A stretch of DNA of 64,000 nucleotides from Marivibrio halodurans (GCF_017963645.1 NZ_JAGMWN010000006.1:186001-250000); one strand, 5' to 3'. Shown: positions 8,711 through 18,691, counted from the stretch's first letter. Numbers and translations are program-made. Notes: generated by a model not told the origin, from the sequence alone.

Positions 8711-9088
8711 TCACGGCTCCCGGCTCAGGCCCCGCGCCTCCAGCTCCGAGAGATATTTCGCCCAGCGCTCCTCATATTCGAGGCCAAGTTGGTGCAAATA
8801 CTTCCAACTATAGATGCCGGTATCGTGCAGGTCGTCGAAGGTGATCCGGACGGCGTAATTACCGACCGGCTCCAATTCCATGATGCCGACATGCCGGCGA
8901 CCGGGCACCAGCTTCTTCTGATCGGGGCTGTGACCCTGAACCTCGGCCGAAGGGCTTTCGACGCGTAGATATTCCGCCGGCAACTCGAAGCGCTTGCCGT
9001 CGTCGAAGGCGACGATCAGGCGCTTGTCCGCCTTGCGCAAGGTGATCTCCGTCGGCCAGGCCTGGGTCGAGAACCGATCCTCGCTCAT
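8711..9088 (-). CDS. DUF971 (gamma-butyrobetaine hydroxylase N-terminal-like) protein
   Basis: 125 residues. WPTEITLRKADKRLIVAFDDG, FELPAEYLRVESPSAEVQGH and the C-terminal FDDLHDTGIYSWKYLHQLG are the hallmarks of the DUF971 domain. That domain forms the N-terminal zinc/Fe-S-associated part of gamma-butyrobetaine hydroxylases and also exists alone in bacteria. Its stand-alone role is not established; genome context elsewhere links it to Fe-S assembly. The gene lies downstream of acnA but behind a terminator, so it is probably separately transcribed. Confidence 0.85.
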   Translation of the reverse strand: MSEDRFSTQAWPTEITLRKADKRLIVAFDDGKRFELPAEYLRVESPSAEVQGHSPDQKKLVPGRRHVGIMELEPVGNYAVRITFDDLHDTGIYSWKYLHQLGLEYEERWAKYLSELEARGLSREP

Positions 9089-9120
9089 TCCTCGCTCATC
9101 CTTTCGCGGTCGGGTCCAAG

Positions 9121-9160
9121 AAAACGGCCCCCGCCGCCTGCGCGGGCCGGGGGCCGTTCT
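9121..9160 (-). terminator. Rho-independent terminator of acnA
   Basis: On the minus strand, a stem with arms AACGGCCCC and GGGGCCGTT is followed by TTTTCTT. It lies about 45 bases after the acnA stop. Confidence 0.75.
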
Positions 9161-9203
9161 CCAGTATCACCGGGGCCGAAGTGCCCCGGCCTGTCCCGTC
9201 GAC

Positions 9204-11963
9204 TTACGCCGCCTTGCCCTTGGCGAGGTCGCGCAGCACGTAGTTCAGGACGCCCCCATGGCGGTAGTAATCCACCTCGGTCAGCGTGTCGATGCGGCTT
9301 TTCAGCGTGATCTCCTCGACCGAGCCGTCGGCGCGCGTGATCTTGAGCGCCACGTCCTGGCCCGGCTTCGGGTCGCCCGCGATACCGCTCAGATCGAAGA
9401 CTTCCGTGCCGTCGAGCTTCAGGCTCTCGCGGTTCACGCCTTCCTTGAACTGAAGCGGCAGCACGCCCATGCCGACCAGGTTGGAGCGGTGGATACGCTC
9501 GAAGCTCTCCGCGATCACCGCCTTCACGCCGAGCAGCTTGGTGCCCTTCGCCGCCCAATCGCGCGAGGAACCCGTGCCGTATTCCTTGCCGCCGATGACG
9601 ACCAGGGGCACGCCCTCGGACTGGTACTTCATGGCCGCGTCATAGACCGGCATCTGCTCGCCGGAGGGCTGATGCTTGGTGAAGCCGCCCTCGACGCCCG
9701 GCACCATCTCGTTGCGGATGCGGATATTGGCGAAGGTGCCCCGCATCATCACCTCGTGGTTGCCGCGGCGCGAGCCGTAGGAGTTGAAATCGGCGGGCCG
9801 CACCTGACGCTCCATCAGATACTGGCCGGCCGGCGTTTCCGGCTTGAAGGCACCGGCGGGCGAGATGTGGTCGGTGGTGACCGAGTCGCCCAGGATCAGC
9901 AGCGGGCGGGCGCCCTCGACGTCCGTTACCTCGCCCGGCTCCAGGCTCATCTCCTCGAAATAGGGCGGGTTCTGGACGTAAGTGGAACCGGAATTCCACT
10001 TGTAGGTTTCGCCGCCCTCGACCTTGATCTCGCGCCAGGCTTCCGGCCCCTCGAAGACGTTGGCGTAGCGCGATTGATACATTTCGCGGTTCAGGCTCTC
10101 GCGCATCACCTGCTCGATCTCGTGCGCGGTCGGCCAGACGTCCTTGAGATAGACATCATTGCCGTCCTTGTCGTGGCCGAGCGGGTCCTTGGTGATGTCG
10201 ATGCACATATTGCCGGCGAGCGCATAGGCCACCACCAGCGGCGGCGAGGCGAGATAGTTGCCCCGGGTCTGCGGGTTCACCCGGCCCTCGAAATTACGGT
10301 TGCCCGAAAGCACCGAGGTGACGACCAGCTCGCCCTCGTCCACCGCCTTGGAGATATTTTCCGGCAGCGGTCCCGAATTACCGATACAGGTGGTGCAGCC
10401 ATAGCCGACGAGGTTGAAGCCGAGCGCGTCGAGATCCTCCTGCAGGCCCGCGGCCTCCAGATAGTCGGTCACGACCTGCGAGCCCGGCGCCAGCGAGGTC
10501 TTCACCCACGGCTTGACCGCGATGCCCTTCTCGCGCGCCTTGCGGGCGACGAGGCCGGCGCCGATCAGAACGCTGGGGTTCGAGGTGTTGGTGCAGGAAG
10601 TGATCGCCGCGATCACCACATCGCCATGGCCGAGGGTGTAATCCTCGCCCTCGACCTGGACCTGGGTGGAATAGCCCTTGGGCGAGGCCTTGACCGGCCC
10701 GCCTTCGGAGGCGAGGCGGCTTTCCTCCTCGGTCGCCGGCTGGCCGAGGCTGTCCGCGAGCAGCCGGTCGAAGGCGACGGCCGCCTGACTGAGGCCGATC
10801 CGGTCCTGCGGGCGCTTCGGCCCGGCGAGCGAGGGCTCGACGGAGCCGAGATCGAGTTCCAGCGTGTCGGTATATTCCGGATCGGGATCACCGGCCTCGC
10901 GCCACATGCCCTGCGCCTTGGCATAGGCCTCGGCGCGCTTGATGTCGGCTTCCTCGCGGCCGGAGAAGCGCAGATAGTCGATCGTCTCCGCATCGATCGG
11001 GAAGATGCCGCAGGTCGCGCCGTATTCAGGCGCCATGTTGGCGATCGTGGCCCGGTCGGCGAGCGTCAGATGGGCGAGACCGTCGCCGAAGAATTCGACG
11101 AACTTGCCGACCACGCCCTTATTGCGAAGCATCTGGGTGACGGTCAGCACCAGATCGGTCGCGGTCATGCCCTCGGCCAGCCGGCCGGTCAACTTGAAGC
11201 CGACCACCTCGGGAATCAGCATCGAGACAGGCTGGCCCAGCATGGCGGCCTCCGCCTCGATACCGCCGACGCCCCAGCCGAGAACGCCCAAGCCGTTGAT
11301 CATCGTGGTGTGACTGTCGGTGCCGACCAACGTGTCGGGATAGGCGTAGCGCGTGCCGTCGCGCTTGTCCTCGCTCGCCCACACGGTCTTGGCGAGATAT
11401 TCCAGATTGACCTGGTGGCAGATGCCGGTGCCCGGCGGCACGACACGGAAATTGTCGAAGGCGGTCTGACCCCAGCGCAGGAACTCATAGCGCTCTCGGT
11501 TGCGCTCGAACTCCTTCTCGACATTCTTCTTGAAGGCGTCCGGACCGCCGAAATAATCCACCATGACGGAGTGGTCGATGACCAGATCGACCGGCGAGAG
11601 CGGGTTGATCTTCTGCGGATCGCCCTTGAGGTCGACCATGGCGTCGCGCATGGCGGCCAGATCGACCACCGCCGGCACGCCGGTGAAGTCCTGCATCAAC
11701 ACCCGCGCGGGCCGATAGGCGATCTCGCGGGTGGACTTCTTCTCCTTCAGCCAATCCGCCATCGCCTGGATATCCTCGGTCGTGACCGAGCGGCCGTCCT
11801 CGAAGCGCAGCAGGTTTTCCAGCAGCACCTTCAGCGAGAAGGGCAGCTTGGCGACGGAACCGATATGCTTCTCGGCCTCGGCGATGGAGAAATATTCGTA
11901 AGACTCACCCTCGACATCGAGTGTCTTGCGGGTCTTCAGCGTGTCCTGGCCTACCTGTGTCAT
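9204..11963 (-). CDS. acnA: Aconitate hydratase A
   Basis: 919 residues, standard for the AcnA/IRP1 type. The 4Fe-4S ligands are C457 in TSCTNTSNP and C523 and C526 in [14 protein letters not shown]. The mobile C-terminal swivel domain ends in [32 protein letters not shown], containing substrate-binding Arg/Ser residues. It isomerises citrate and isocitrate in the TCA cycle. Start at the ATG 11963. Monocistronic with its own terminator. Confidence 0.98.
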   Translation of the reverse strand: MTQVGQDTLKTRKTLDVEGESYEYFSIAEAEKHIGSVAKLPFSLKVLLENLLRFEDGRSVTTEDIQAMADWLKEKKSTREIAYRPARVLMQDFTGVPAVVDLAAMRDAMVDLKGDPQKINPLSPVDLVIDHSVMVDYFGGPDAFKKNVEKEFERNRERYEFLRWGQTAFDNFRVVPPGTGICHQVNLEYLAKTVWASEDKRDGTRYAYPDTLVGTDSHTTMINGLGVLGWGVGGIEAEAAMLGQPVSMLIPEVVGFKLTGRLAEGMTATDLVLTVTQMLRNKGVVGKFVEFFGDGLAHLTLADRATIANMAPEYGATCGIFPIDAETIDYLRFSGREEADIKRAEAYAKAQGMWREAGDPDPEYTDTLELDLGSVEPSLAGPKRPQDRIGLSQAAVAFDRLLADSLGQPATEEESRLASEGGPVKASPKGYSTQVQVEGEDYTLGHGDVVIAAITSCTNTSNPSVLIGAGLVARKAREKGIAVKPWVKTSLAPGSQVVTDYLEAAGLQEDLDALGFNLVGYGCTTCIGNSGPLPENISKAVDEGELVVTSVLSGNRNFEGRVNPQTRGNYLASPPLVVAYALAGNMCIDITKDPLGHDKDGNDVYLKDVWPTAHEIEQVMRESLNREMYQSRYANVFEGPEAWREIKVEGGETYKWNSGSTYVQNPPYFEEMSLEPGEVTDVEGARPLLILGDSVTTDHISPAGAFKPETPAGQYLMERQVRPADFNSYGSRRGNHEVMMRGTFANIRIRNEMVPGVEGGFTKHQPSGEQMPVYDAAMKYQSEGVPLVVIGGKEYGTGSSRDWAAKGTKLLGVKAVIAESFERIHRSNLVGMGVLPLQFKEGVNRESLKLDGTEVFDLSGIAGDPKPGQDVALKITRADGSVEEITLKSRIDTLTEVDYYRHGGVLNYVLRDLAKGKAA

Positions 11964-12295
11964 GGCGATCTAGGAACCCCTCTCAAGCAATCGTGCGCGG
12001 CGTTCCGGCCCGGCTTGGGAAGGGCGGGCGCCGCCGCACTGGTTTGTTCCGCGCGTCCCGCTGGGGGGATCGGTGCCGGGTTGGGTCGCGGGGTGAAACC
12101 CCCGCGCACGGCACCGCCGGACGCGCCCGGCTTTCGTTGCGTTGCACATAGCCAGGAATCCCGGCAATCGCAAGGGGCAAGGGGCCGATGCCGGGGGTCA
12201 CGGCCGGCGCGCGGCGCCCTGGCCCAAGCGCTTTCCCTGGAACCGCGCCAGATTTCGACGGTAGCGTTCTCGCCAGGATAGTCTCAGGGACCGGG
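11964..12295. other. Divergent intergenic region, acnA / dehydrogenase
   Basis: 332 bases, as G/C-rich as the flanking genes. It must hold the acnA promoter on the minus strand and that of the dehydrogenase on the plus strand. I see no recognisable operator, hairpin or small ORF with coding character. Confidence 0.3.
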
Positions 12296-13282
12296 ATGGG
12301 CTTCATGCGGACGATCGGTTTCATCGGGCTCGGCAATGTCGGTGGGAAACTCGCCGGCAGCCTCGCGCGGAACGGGTTCGAGGTGACGGTGCTCGATCTC
12401 GACCCGGCCGCCGTCGCGCGGCTGGTGGCGGCCGGCGCGCGGGTCGGGGAAGGTGCTGCGGCGCTCGCCCGCGATTGCGAGATGGTGATCACCTGCCTGC
12501 CATCGCCCGCCGCCAGCGCGGCCGTGGTCGAGGGGCCGGGCGGCCTGCTGGAGGGGCTGACTCCCGGAACGCTCTGGGCGGAGATGAGCACCACCGACGC
12601 CGCCGAGGTCCAGCGCCTGGGCGCGGCGGTCACGGCCAGGGGCGGGCTGCCGATCGACTGCCCGGTCTCCGGCGGATGCCATCGCGCGGCGACGGGGAAT
12701 ATCGCCATCTTCGCCGGGTGCGAGCGCGAGGCGTTCGATCGCGCGTTGCCCGCGCTCTCCGCCATGGGCCGGCAATTGCTTCACACCGGGCCACTCGGCA
12801 GCGCATCCGTGCTGAAGGTCGTCACCAACTATCTGGCGACGGCCAATCTGCTTTCGCTCTGCGAGGCGCTGGTCACCTCGGAACGCGCGGGCCTCGACCT
12901 CGCCACCGCCTATGAGGGTATCCGAATTTCCTCCGGAAACTCCTTCGTCCACGAAACCGAAAGCCAGGTCATCCTGAACGGCAGCCGGGATATCAATTTC
13001 ACCATGGATCTGGTGCTAAAGGATCTCGGCCTGTTCGAGGGGGTGGCGAAGCGCGCCGGCGTACCGCTGGAAATCGCCCCGCTGCTGTCGCGCATCTTCA
13101 CCGACGGCGCGGCGCGCTACGGCGCGCGGGCCTGGTCGCCCAGCATTATCCGCCGGCTGGAGGAGGCGACGGGCGCCGACGTGCGCGCGCCCGGCTTCCC
13201 CGACCAGATGGTCGACGACGAACCGGAGGCCCCGGGCGCGGAAATCCATCCCCGGCGCGCGCAAGAACCGGGATCGGTATAG
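12296..13282 (+). CDS. NAD(P)-dependent beta-hydroxyacid dehydrogenase (3-hydroxyisobutyrate dehydrogenase-like)
   Basis: 328 residues from the ATG at 12296, with AGGGA six bases upstream; the frame is open further upstream but without coding character. The Rossmann motif GFIGLGNVGGKLA opens the protein. DCPVSGGCHRA is the substrate-binding signature of the family, and KVVTNYL carries the catalytic lysine; the NAD-binding C-terminal helical domain follows. Family members oxidise 3-hydroxyisobutyrate, tartronate semialdehyde or related beta-hydroxyacids, and substrate cannot be told from sequence. The last 35 residues are an unconserved acidic/Pro tail. It stands alone, with no catabolic neighbours. 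Confidence 0.85.
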   Translation: MGFMRTIGFIGLGNVGGKLAGSLARNGFEVTVLDLDPAAVARLVAAGARVGEGAAALARDCEMVITCLPSPAASAAVVEGPGGLLEGLTPGTLWAEMSTTDAAEVQRLGAAVTARGGLPIDCPVSGGCHRAATGNIAIFAGCEREAFDRALPALSAMGRQLLHTGPLGSASVLKVVTNYLATANLLSLCEALVTSERAGLDLATAYEGIRISSGNSFVHETESQVILNGSRDINFTMDLVLKDLGLFEGVAKRAGVPLEIAPLLSRIFTDGAARYGARAWSPSIIRRLEEATGADVRAPGFPDQMVDDEPEAPGAEIHPRRAQEPGSV

Positions 13283-13296
13283 GGTTTCGACCTCGA

Positions 13297-14562
13297 TCAG
13301 GCCATCAACCGTTCGGGCGGGAAGCGCAGGATCGCGCACGTCCCCTCGCCCGGCGCGCTTTCCAGAATCAACCGGCCACCGTGCTTCTCCATGAAACGGG
13401 CGCAGAGCGGCAAGCCGAGGCCGACTCCGTCCTGGGCGCCGCCGGCATGGCCATCCAGCCGGTGGAAGGGCGTCAGCGCCTCCTCGACCTGCCGCGCCGA
13501 CATGCCGGGTCCGTAATCGGTCACCGCGATATCGATTCCCCCTTCCGGCGACCGTGCGAGGCTCATGGTAAGCGGGCTATTCGTTCCACCGTACTTCATC
13601 GCGTTGGTAAGCAGATTGATCAACGCCTGGGTCACCACCCTGGGGTCGGCACGCAGGACCGGCCGCGCATCCGGCAGATCATTCTCGATGCGCGCGCTCT
13701 GGCCGTCGGGGCGGGACTTCACCATTCGAACCGCCTTCTCGGCGAGGTCCGCCGGATCGATATCCTCCTCCCGCAATTCGAAGACGCCGGCCTCGATCCG
13801 GCTCAGATCCAGCACATCGCCGATAATGCCGAGCAGATGGGTCCCGCTGGTGTGAATGTCCCGTGCGTAATCGCGATAGCGGGCACGCATCCCGGGACCC
13901 AGCGTTTCCTCCGAAATGATCTCGGAATAGGCCAGGATGACATTGAGGGGGGTGCGCAGCTCGTGACTCATATGGGCCAGGAAATCGGACTTCGCGCGCG
14001 AGGCGTGCTCGGCTTGCGTCCGGGCCTCGATCAACTCTCCCTGCACCCGCTCGCGCCGGGCGATCTCCTCTCGCAAGCGCGCATTGGCCTTTTCGAGTTC
14101 GGCCGTGCGGGCCGCCACCCGATCCTCCAGATCGGCGTTGAGGGCGTTGATCTCCGCGTTCGCCGCCGCCAGCGCCGTCGGGCTCGGCAGCGCCAGCGCG
14201 CGCGGCAGCATGGGCCAGAGCGCCACCGCCGTCACGAAGGACACCCCGGCCGTGGCTGCCTTGACCCACCCTTCGGTCAGATAGATCGGCTCCCAGATCG
14301 TGATCGCCCCGATCAGATGCGTCGTACCGCAGAGCAGGATGAAGGCGGCCCCCAGCCAAACGAGCCAGCGATGCTTGAGATCCAGGCGCTTGACGGCAAA
14401 ATAGGCGATGGCGAAGGGAATCGAATAGTAGGAAAAAGCGATGATCGCATCGGAGAAAACATGCAGGCCGAGCAGTCGCGGGTCCCAGCTAAGGCAATAG
14501 CCATGCGCGTAGAAAGGTGAGGTTGAGAAGATACTCGACACGGAATCGGCTTCGGTCGCCAT
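13297..14562 (-). CDS. Sensor histidine kinase with ethylene-receptor-like transmembrane domain
   Basis: 421 residues. Residues 35-125 form three to four membrane helices that line up with the ethylene-binding domain of plant ETR1: SDAIIAFSYYSIP supplies D38, Y45, I48 and P49, and LLCGTTHL supplies C78 and H82. In ETR1 the equivalents D25, Y32, I35, P36, C65 and H69 bind copper and ethylene, and the P-to-C spacing (29) is identical. A coiled coil (about 130-185) leads into a HisKA domain with phosphoacceptor H200 in AHMSHELRTPLN. The HATPase has N-box LLTNAMKYGG and G-boxes DYGPGM and GVGLGLPL. There is no receiver domain and no adjacent response regulator gene on the same strand, so the partner is unknown. 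Kinase function is firm; the ligand is inferred. Confidence 0.9.
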   Translation of the reverse strand: MATEADSVSSIFSTSPFYAHGYCLSWDPRLLGLHVFSDAIIAFSYYSIPFAIAYFAVKRLDLKHRWLVWLGAAFILLCGTTHLIGAITIWEPIYLTEGWVKAATAGVSFVTAVALWPMLPRALALPSPTALAAANAEINALNADLEDRVAARTAELEKANARLREEIARRERVQGELIEARTQAEHASRAKSDFLAHMSHELRTPLNVILAYSEIISEETLGPGMRARYRDYARDIHTSGTHLLGIIGDVLDLSRIEAGVFELREEDIDPADLAEKAVRMVKSRPDGQSARIENDLPDARPVLRADPRVVTQALINLLTNAMKYGGTNSPLTMSLARSPEGGIDIAVTDYGPGMSARQVEEALTPFHRLDGHAGGAQDGVGLGLPLCARFMEKHGGRLILESAPGEGTCAILRFPPERLMA

Positions 14563-14691
14563 GGCATGCCTCCATGGATCGCGCCGCGCGCGCTGTTGAG
14601 CGCCCCACCCGGCTGAAACCTATCCTATAACGGTTACCTTATTTCAAGCGCTCGATTAGGTTGTCATTATCATGGCGAGGAGACACGGCCC

Positions 14692-14970
14692 ATGCACCTG
14701 CGGGATTACCTGAGAATGGCGGCGGAAAAGGGATATGACGCACCGTTGGAGAAACATTGGGCGCCGGGTCATCTGAATGACAGCCACACTCATGACGAGG
14801 ATTTGTTTCTGCTGATCCTGGAGGGCGGCATGGCGGGCGGCGCGAAGGCCGAGCCCACCTGGTGCGGTCCCGGCGATACGATCGAGGTGCCTGGCGGCAC
14901 CGACCATATCGAACGCGGCGGCGCGGCGGGCGTGCGTTTCCTGGCGACCGTGCGACGATCGACCATGTAG
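14692..14970 (+). CDS. Small single-domain cupin protein
   Basis: 92 residues, with GAGGAG about ten bases before the ATG. It has a minimal cupin barrel: DSHTHDEDLFLLILEGG is cupin motif 1 with metal-binding His/His/Glu positions, and GPGDTIEVPGGTDHIERG is motif 2. It likely binds a metal ion and a small ligand; whether it is an enzyme or a sensor is unknown. It is divergent from the ethylene-receptor-like kinase, separated by 129 bases, and convergent with regA. Confidence 0.8.
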   Translation: MHLRDYLRMAAEKGYDAPLEKHWAPGHLNDSHTHDEDLFLLILEGGMAGGAKAEPTWCGPGDTIEVPGGTDHIERGGAAGVRFLATVRRSTM

Positions 14971-14990
14971 GTGCCGGAAAGGCGAACCCC

Positions 14991-15551
14991 TCAGGGGCGC
15001 GGCGCGTGCTTGTTCAGGATGCGTTGCAGGGTGCGGCGGTGCATCTTCAGGCGCCGCGCGGTCTCGGAAACATTGCGCTCGCACTGCTCGAAGACCCGCT
15101 GGATATGCTCCCAGCGCACGCGGTCGGCGGACATCGGCTCCGCCGGCGGGGGCGGCAGGTCGCCCTGCCCCTCGCCCAGCAGTGCCGAGGCGATCTGATC
15201 CGCGTCCGCCGGTTTCGCCAGATAATCGACGGCGCCGCGCTTGATGGCCGTCACCGCGCTGGCGATGTTGCCATAGCCGGTCAGCATGACGATGCGCATG
15301 TCGCCCCGCGCCTGGCGCAGCGCATCCACCACCTCCAGCCCGTTGCCGTCGGCGAGCCGCATGTCGACCAGCGCGAAGGCGGGCGGATGATCGGCCGCGA
15401 TCTCCAGCCCGTGCGCGACGCTCTCCGCCTCGCTTACCGTGAAACCGCGCCCTTCCATGGCGCGGGCCAAACGGCGGCGCAGCGGCGCGTCGTCGTCGAC
15501 GATGAGCAGCGTGCGCTCGCGCACCGGGTTCGGCAATCCTTCGGGTGTCAT
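14991..15551 (-). CDS. regA: RegA/ActR/PrrA-type redox response regulator
   Basis: 186 residues from the ATG at 15551, preceded by GAGG; an ATG at 15566 would add five residues. With this start the phosphorylated aspartate in ALVDMRLADGNG is D63, the same number as in Rhodobacter RegA. The receiver also has DDDAPLRRRL and the switch residues MLTGYG and KPAD. The short C-terminal Fis-type helix-turn-helix (ERNVSETARRLKMHRRTLQRIL) is the conserved RegA DNA-binding motif. In the family it controls photosynthesis, respiration, nitrogen and carbon fixation genes in response to redox state. It sits 50 bases downstream of regB. Confidence 0.95.
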   Translation of the reverse strand: MTPEGLPNPVRERTLLIVDDDAPLRRRLARAMEGRGFTVSEAESVAHGLEIAADHPPAFALVDMRLADGNGLEVVDALRQARGDMRIVMLTGYGNIASAVTAIKRGAVDYLAKPADADQIASALLGEGQGDLPPPPAEPMSADRVRWEHIQRVFEQCERNVSETARRLKMHRRTLQRILNKHAPRP

Positions 15552-15604
15552 GACGATCGACCTCATCTTTTGAAAATGCGCCGTCCACTCGGCAATCTAA
15601 CGCA

Positions 15605-17032
15605 TTATGCCGGCCCTTCCAGCACCGCGCGCGGCAAGGTTACCTCGACCTCCGCGCCACGCCGGTTCCGGAAGGTGAGCTGACCACCGATCGATTCCAG
15701 CAGGGTGGAGGCGATGAAGACGCCGAGCCCGAGATGACCCTGGCGTCCGGCCCGGCTCGATATATAGGGTTCCCCCAGCAGTTGGAGGATATGCGGGGCG
15801 AAACCGGGTCCGTCGTCCTTGATCCGCACCGTCACGTGATCCGCTCGCCAGGACAGGCGGATGGTGACGCGCGCGCGCGCGAACTGTCCCGCATTGGCGA
15901 TCAGATTGCCGAGACCATGCAGAACCTCCGGCCGGCGCATCAGGTCGGGTTGCGGTCCCTCGGTCGGCGGCGCCTCCTCGATCGTGAGCGCGATGCCGTC
16001 GGGAACGTGGTTTGCCGCCGCCGCCTCGACCAGCGCCGTCAGGCTGAGACGCTCATAGGGGTCGCTCTCGCCCGGCCGGACCGCGCCCGCCCCGCCGGGA
16101 CCACCCCCGGTCGACGACACCGGCCGCCGCTCCAGGCCGACCAGGATGTCGCGGCAGCGCTGGCTCTGCTCGTGCAGCAGGTCGATATCCTCGCGCAGCG
16201 GGTCGTCGGGATGCACCTCGGCCTGCAGCTCCCTGGTCACCACCGCGATGGTGGCGAGCGGCGAGCCCAGCTCATGCGCCGCCGCCGCCGCCAGCGCGCC
16301 GACAGAGGACATTTCCCGCTCCTTGGCCAGCGCCGCCTCGCTCTCCGCCAGCGCCGCCGTCAGGCGCCGCGTATCGTCGGTCACCGACCAGACATAGATG
16401 CCGATGAAGACCAGCGCGACCGACCCCGCCGTCCACAGCCCCAACAGATAGGTGCGCGGCAGGGTGACGCCGCCCGCGCTCCACGGCAGGGGGTAATGCC
16501 ACAGCGCCAGCAGCGCCGCGATGACGAGCGCCAACAGGATGATGCCGGCGGCCGCGCGGCGGCTGAGGATCGTCGCCGCCACCGTCACCGGCCCCAGGAT
16601 CAGGATCGAGAACGGGTTGGCGAGCCCGCCCGTGAAGGCCAGCAACGTGCCGAGCTGCACCAGATCGAAAGCCATGATGCGGGCGGCGCGCGCCTCCGAA
16701 ATCCGCCCCGGCCCCGCCGGCGCCGTGACCCACAGCCAGATATTGGCCAGCGCCAGCGCCCCGATGGTCGCGAAACATTCGATCAGGGCCACCGGGAAAT
16801 CCAGGGCGTCGTGGACGGTCAATACCGCCACCACCTGTCCCACCACCGCGATCCAGCGGATCAGCAGCAGGGTGCGGGGATGAATCGCGACCCGGCGCGC
16901 GGCGCCGGTGGCCGCGGAATCCTGCGGCACCGCCGCGCCGCCCCGGCCGGGCAGCCGCCGGGGCGGAACCGGGTCCTCCTCGTCCTCCGACAGGGCAACC
17001 CGACGGCGGCGGTTACGGAAGGGCGGAATCAT
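15605..17032 (-). CDS. regB: RegB/ActS/PrrB-type redox sensor histidine kinase
   Basis: 475 residues from the ATG at 17032; longer in-frame starts run into the upstream gene and are not coding. Six membrane helices lie between residues about 53 and 215. GGLANPF at 135-141 is the ubiquinone-sensing loop typical of RegB. The phosphoacceptor is H253 in AAAAHELGSPLATIAV, and C293 in QSQRCRDIL corresponds to the redox-active cysteine of RegB. The C-terminal ATPase domain has DDGPGF and GLGVFIA. The start overlaps the stop of the upstream kinase gene by 4 bp, so kinase-regB-regA form one operon. No senC gene is present in the window. Confidence 0.95.
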   Translation of the reverse strand: MIPPFRNRRRRVALSEDEEDPVPPRRLPGRGGAAVPQDSAATGAARRVAIHPRTLLLIRWIAVVGQVVAVLTVHDALDFPVALIECFATIGALALANIWLWVTAPAGPGRISEARAARIMAFDLVQLGTLLAFTGGLANPFSILILGPVTVAATILSRRAAAGIILLALVIAALLALWHYPLPWSAGGVTLPRTYLLGLWTAGSVALVFIGIYVWSVTDDTRRLTAALAESEAALAKEREMSSVGALAAAAAHELGSPLATIAVVTRELQAEVHPDDPLREDIDLLHEQSQRCRDILVGLERRPVSSTGGGPGGAGAVRPGESDPYERLSLTALVEAAAANHVPDGIALTIEEAPPTEGPQPDLMRRPEVLHGLGNLIANAGQFARARVTIRLSWRADHVTVRIKDDGPGFAPHILQLLGEPYISSRAGRQGHLGLGVFIASTLLESIGGQLTFRNRRGAEVEVTLPRAVLEGPA

Positions 17033-18645
17033 CGCGATTCCTCCGCCCCATCGGCACCGCCGAGCCTTTCCAAGGCGCGCCGCGCCAGAACCTCGACCGG
17101 TTCGCCGGTGGCGAGCGTCGGCCAGGCGACGTCGCCCGCGCCCGCCGCGCGCTGCGCGCGCACCACGGCGGCATCGGCGTCGGAGGCATCGCCGCGCCGG
17201 GCGGCGACGCGCGCTTCCAGCACCGACGCCGGCGCCTCCAGCCACAAACCCGCGAAGGGGACGCCCGCGTCCGCCGCCACCGCCGCGATCCGCGCGCGGC
17301 TGTCCGGATGGGTGAAGGTCGCATCCGCGATGACCGAAACCCCCTGGTCGAGGAGGTCGCGGGCCCGCGCCTCCATATCGGCATAGACCGCCCGGCTGAC
17401 CGCCGTGGCATAGGCCGCGCCCGGCAGGCGTTCCGCCTCATCCACGCCGAAGCGCGCCTTGCGCAGCCGGTCGCTGCGCAGCACCGCCGCGCCGGGCGCC
17501 CCGCCGAGCGCGGGCGCGATCGCGCGGGCCAGCGTCGATTTCCCCGTTCCGGAGAAACCGCCGACGGCGATCAATCGCGGAGCGGGCGGCGCCGGATAGG
17601 CGATCGCCGCCTCCAGATAGCCGCGCGCCTCCGCGCGCATCGCCTCGGCGCGGTCGGGATCGTCCTGCACCGCCGCGCCGGCGGCCGTCACCTTCGCGCG
17701 CACCGCCGCGCGCATGGAAAGATAAAGCGGCATCAACCCCTGGCCCACAATAGTACCGGCCACCTCGTCCGCCGCCTCAAGATAGCGGTCGCGGACCAGA
17801 GCGGCCGAGGCGCGCAGGCCCCGATGCTCCAGATCCATCAACAGGAAGGCGAGATCGTAGAGCGGGTCGATCGCCGAGAACGCCTCGTTGAAGTCGATGC
17901 AGTCGAAAAGCGTCGGGCGCCCGTCGATTTCGCAGATATTGCGCAGATGCAGATCGCCGTGACAGCGCCTTACCGCGCCCCCCCGCGCGGCGAGCGCGGC
18001 CGTATCCGCCGCCAGCCGCGCCTCCGTCGCCACTTCCAGCGCCTCGACCCTTTCCGGCGGCAATCCATCCCGTCCCACCATGTCCGAGACATTGCCACGC
18101 GCGATCCCGGCGGCCGCGGCCGGCCAATCGATATCGGCGACCGGCGCCGCGGCCGCATGGAAGGCCGCGATGATGCCCGCCAGATCGGCGAGCTTGCCGT
18201 CATCCAGCGACCCGGCTTCCGCCTGCCGGTCGAATAATGTATCGGTATCGAAACGGCGCATTACCGTGACCCAATCGACCACATTCCCCGGCGCGGCGTG
18301 GTCGATGTCGGCCGGGTCCTCGATCACGGGGCCAAGGGTCAGGGTCCCGTTTACAGCCTCGATCGGTGCCATGCCGAGATAGAGGTCGGGCGCCGTTCGG
18401 CGGTTGAGCGTCACTTCCGCCGCGACGGCGGCGCGGCGTTTCCCGACGGTGGAGAGGTCCATGAAATCGAACCGGACCGCGCGCTTCAGCTTCAACACCC
18501 GATCGGGCCCGAGGAAAACGGCGCTGGCATGGGTATCGATCCGATCCACCGTGCCGTCCGGGCCGAGGCCGTGCGTCGCGGGGGCGGCCAGCAGGGCGAG
18601 CTGGCGCGACTGGTCCTCGGTGACGAAGGCGGCGGTTTCGGCCAT
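17029..18645 (-). CDS. APH-like kinase fused to P-loop kinase
   Basis: 538 residues with two parts. Residues about 1-330 resemble the aminoglycoside phosphotransferase/choline kinase fold, with VLKLKRAVRFDF, the catalytic loop CHGDLHLRNIC and the metal-binding segment DCIDFNEAF. Residues about 355-530 form a P-loop kinase: VGGFSGTGKSTLA (Walker A) and DATFTHPDSRARI. Such fusions are widespread in proteobacteria (COG0645/COG2187) and no substrate is established. Here the gene is first in an operon with regB and regA through an ATGA overlap, which is the only functional hint. Confidence 0.87.
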   Translation of the reverse strand: MAETAAFVTEDQSRQLALLAAPATHGLGPDGTVDRIDTHASAVFLGPDRVLKLKRAVRFDFMDLSTVGKRRAAVAAEVTLNRRTAPDLYLGMAPIEAVNGTLTLGPVIEDPADIDHAAPGNVVDWVTVMRRFDTDTLFDRQAEAGSLDDGKLADLAGIIAAFHAAAAPVADIDWPAAAAGIARGNVSDMVGRDGLPPERVEALEVATEARLAADTAALAARGGAVRRCHGDLHLRNICEIDGRPTLFDCIDFNEAFSAIDPLYDLAFLLMDLEHRGLRASAALVRDRYLEAADEVAGTIVGQGLMPLYLSMRAAVRAKVTAAGAAVQDDPDRAEAMRAEARGYLEAAIAYPAPPAPRLIAVGGFSGTGKSTLARAIAPALGGAPGAAVLRSDRLRKARFGVDEAERLPGAAYATAVSRAVYADMEARARDLLDQGVSVIADATFTHPDSRARIAAVAADAGVPFAGLWLEAPASVLEARVAARRGDASDADAAVVRAQRAAGAGDVAWPTLATGEPVEVLARRALERLGGADGAEESR

Positions 18646-18691
18646 GACGTCTCCTGGATGGCCGGTCGGGGCGGCCCGAGGGAAGGGCGGG

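Noticed and set aside
8994-12281. 1095-codon plus-strand ORF opposite acnA
   Set aside because: Antisense to an intact aconitase; low-complexity composition and no domain.
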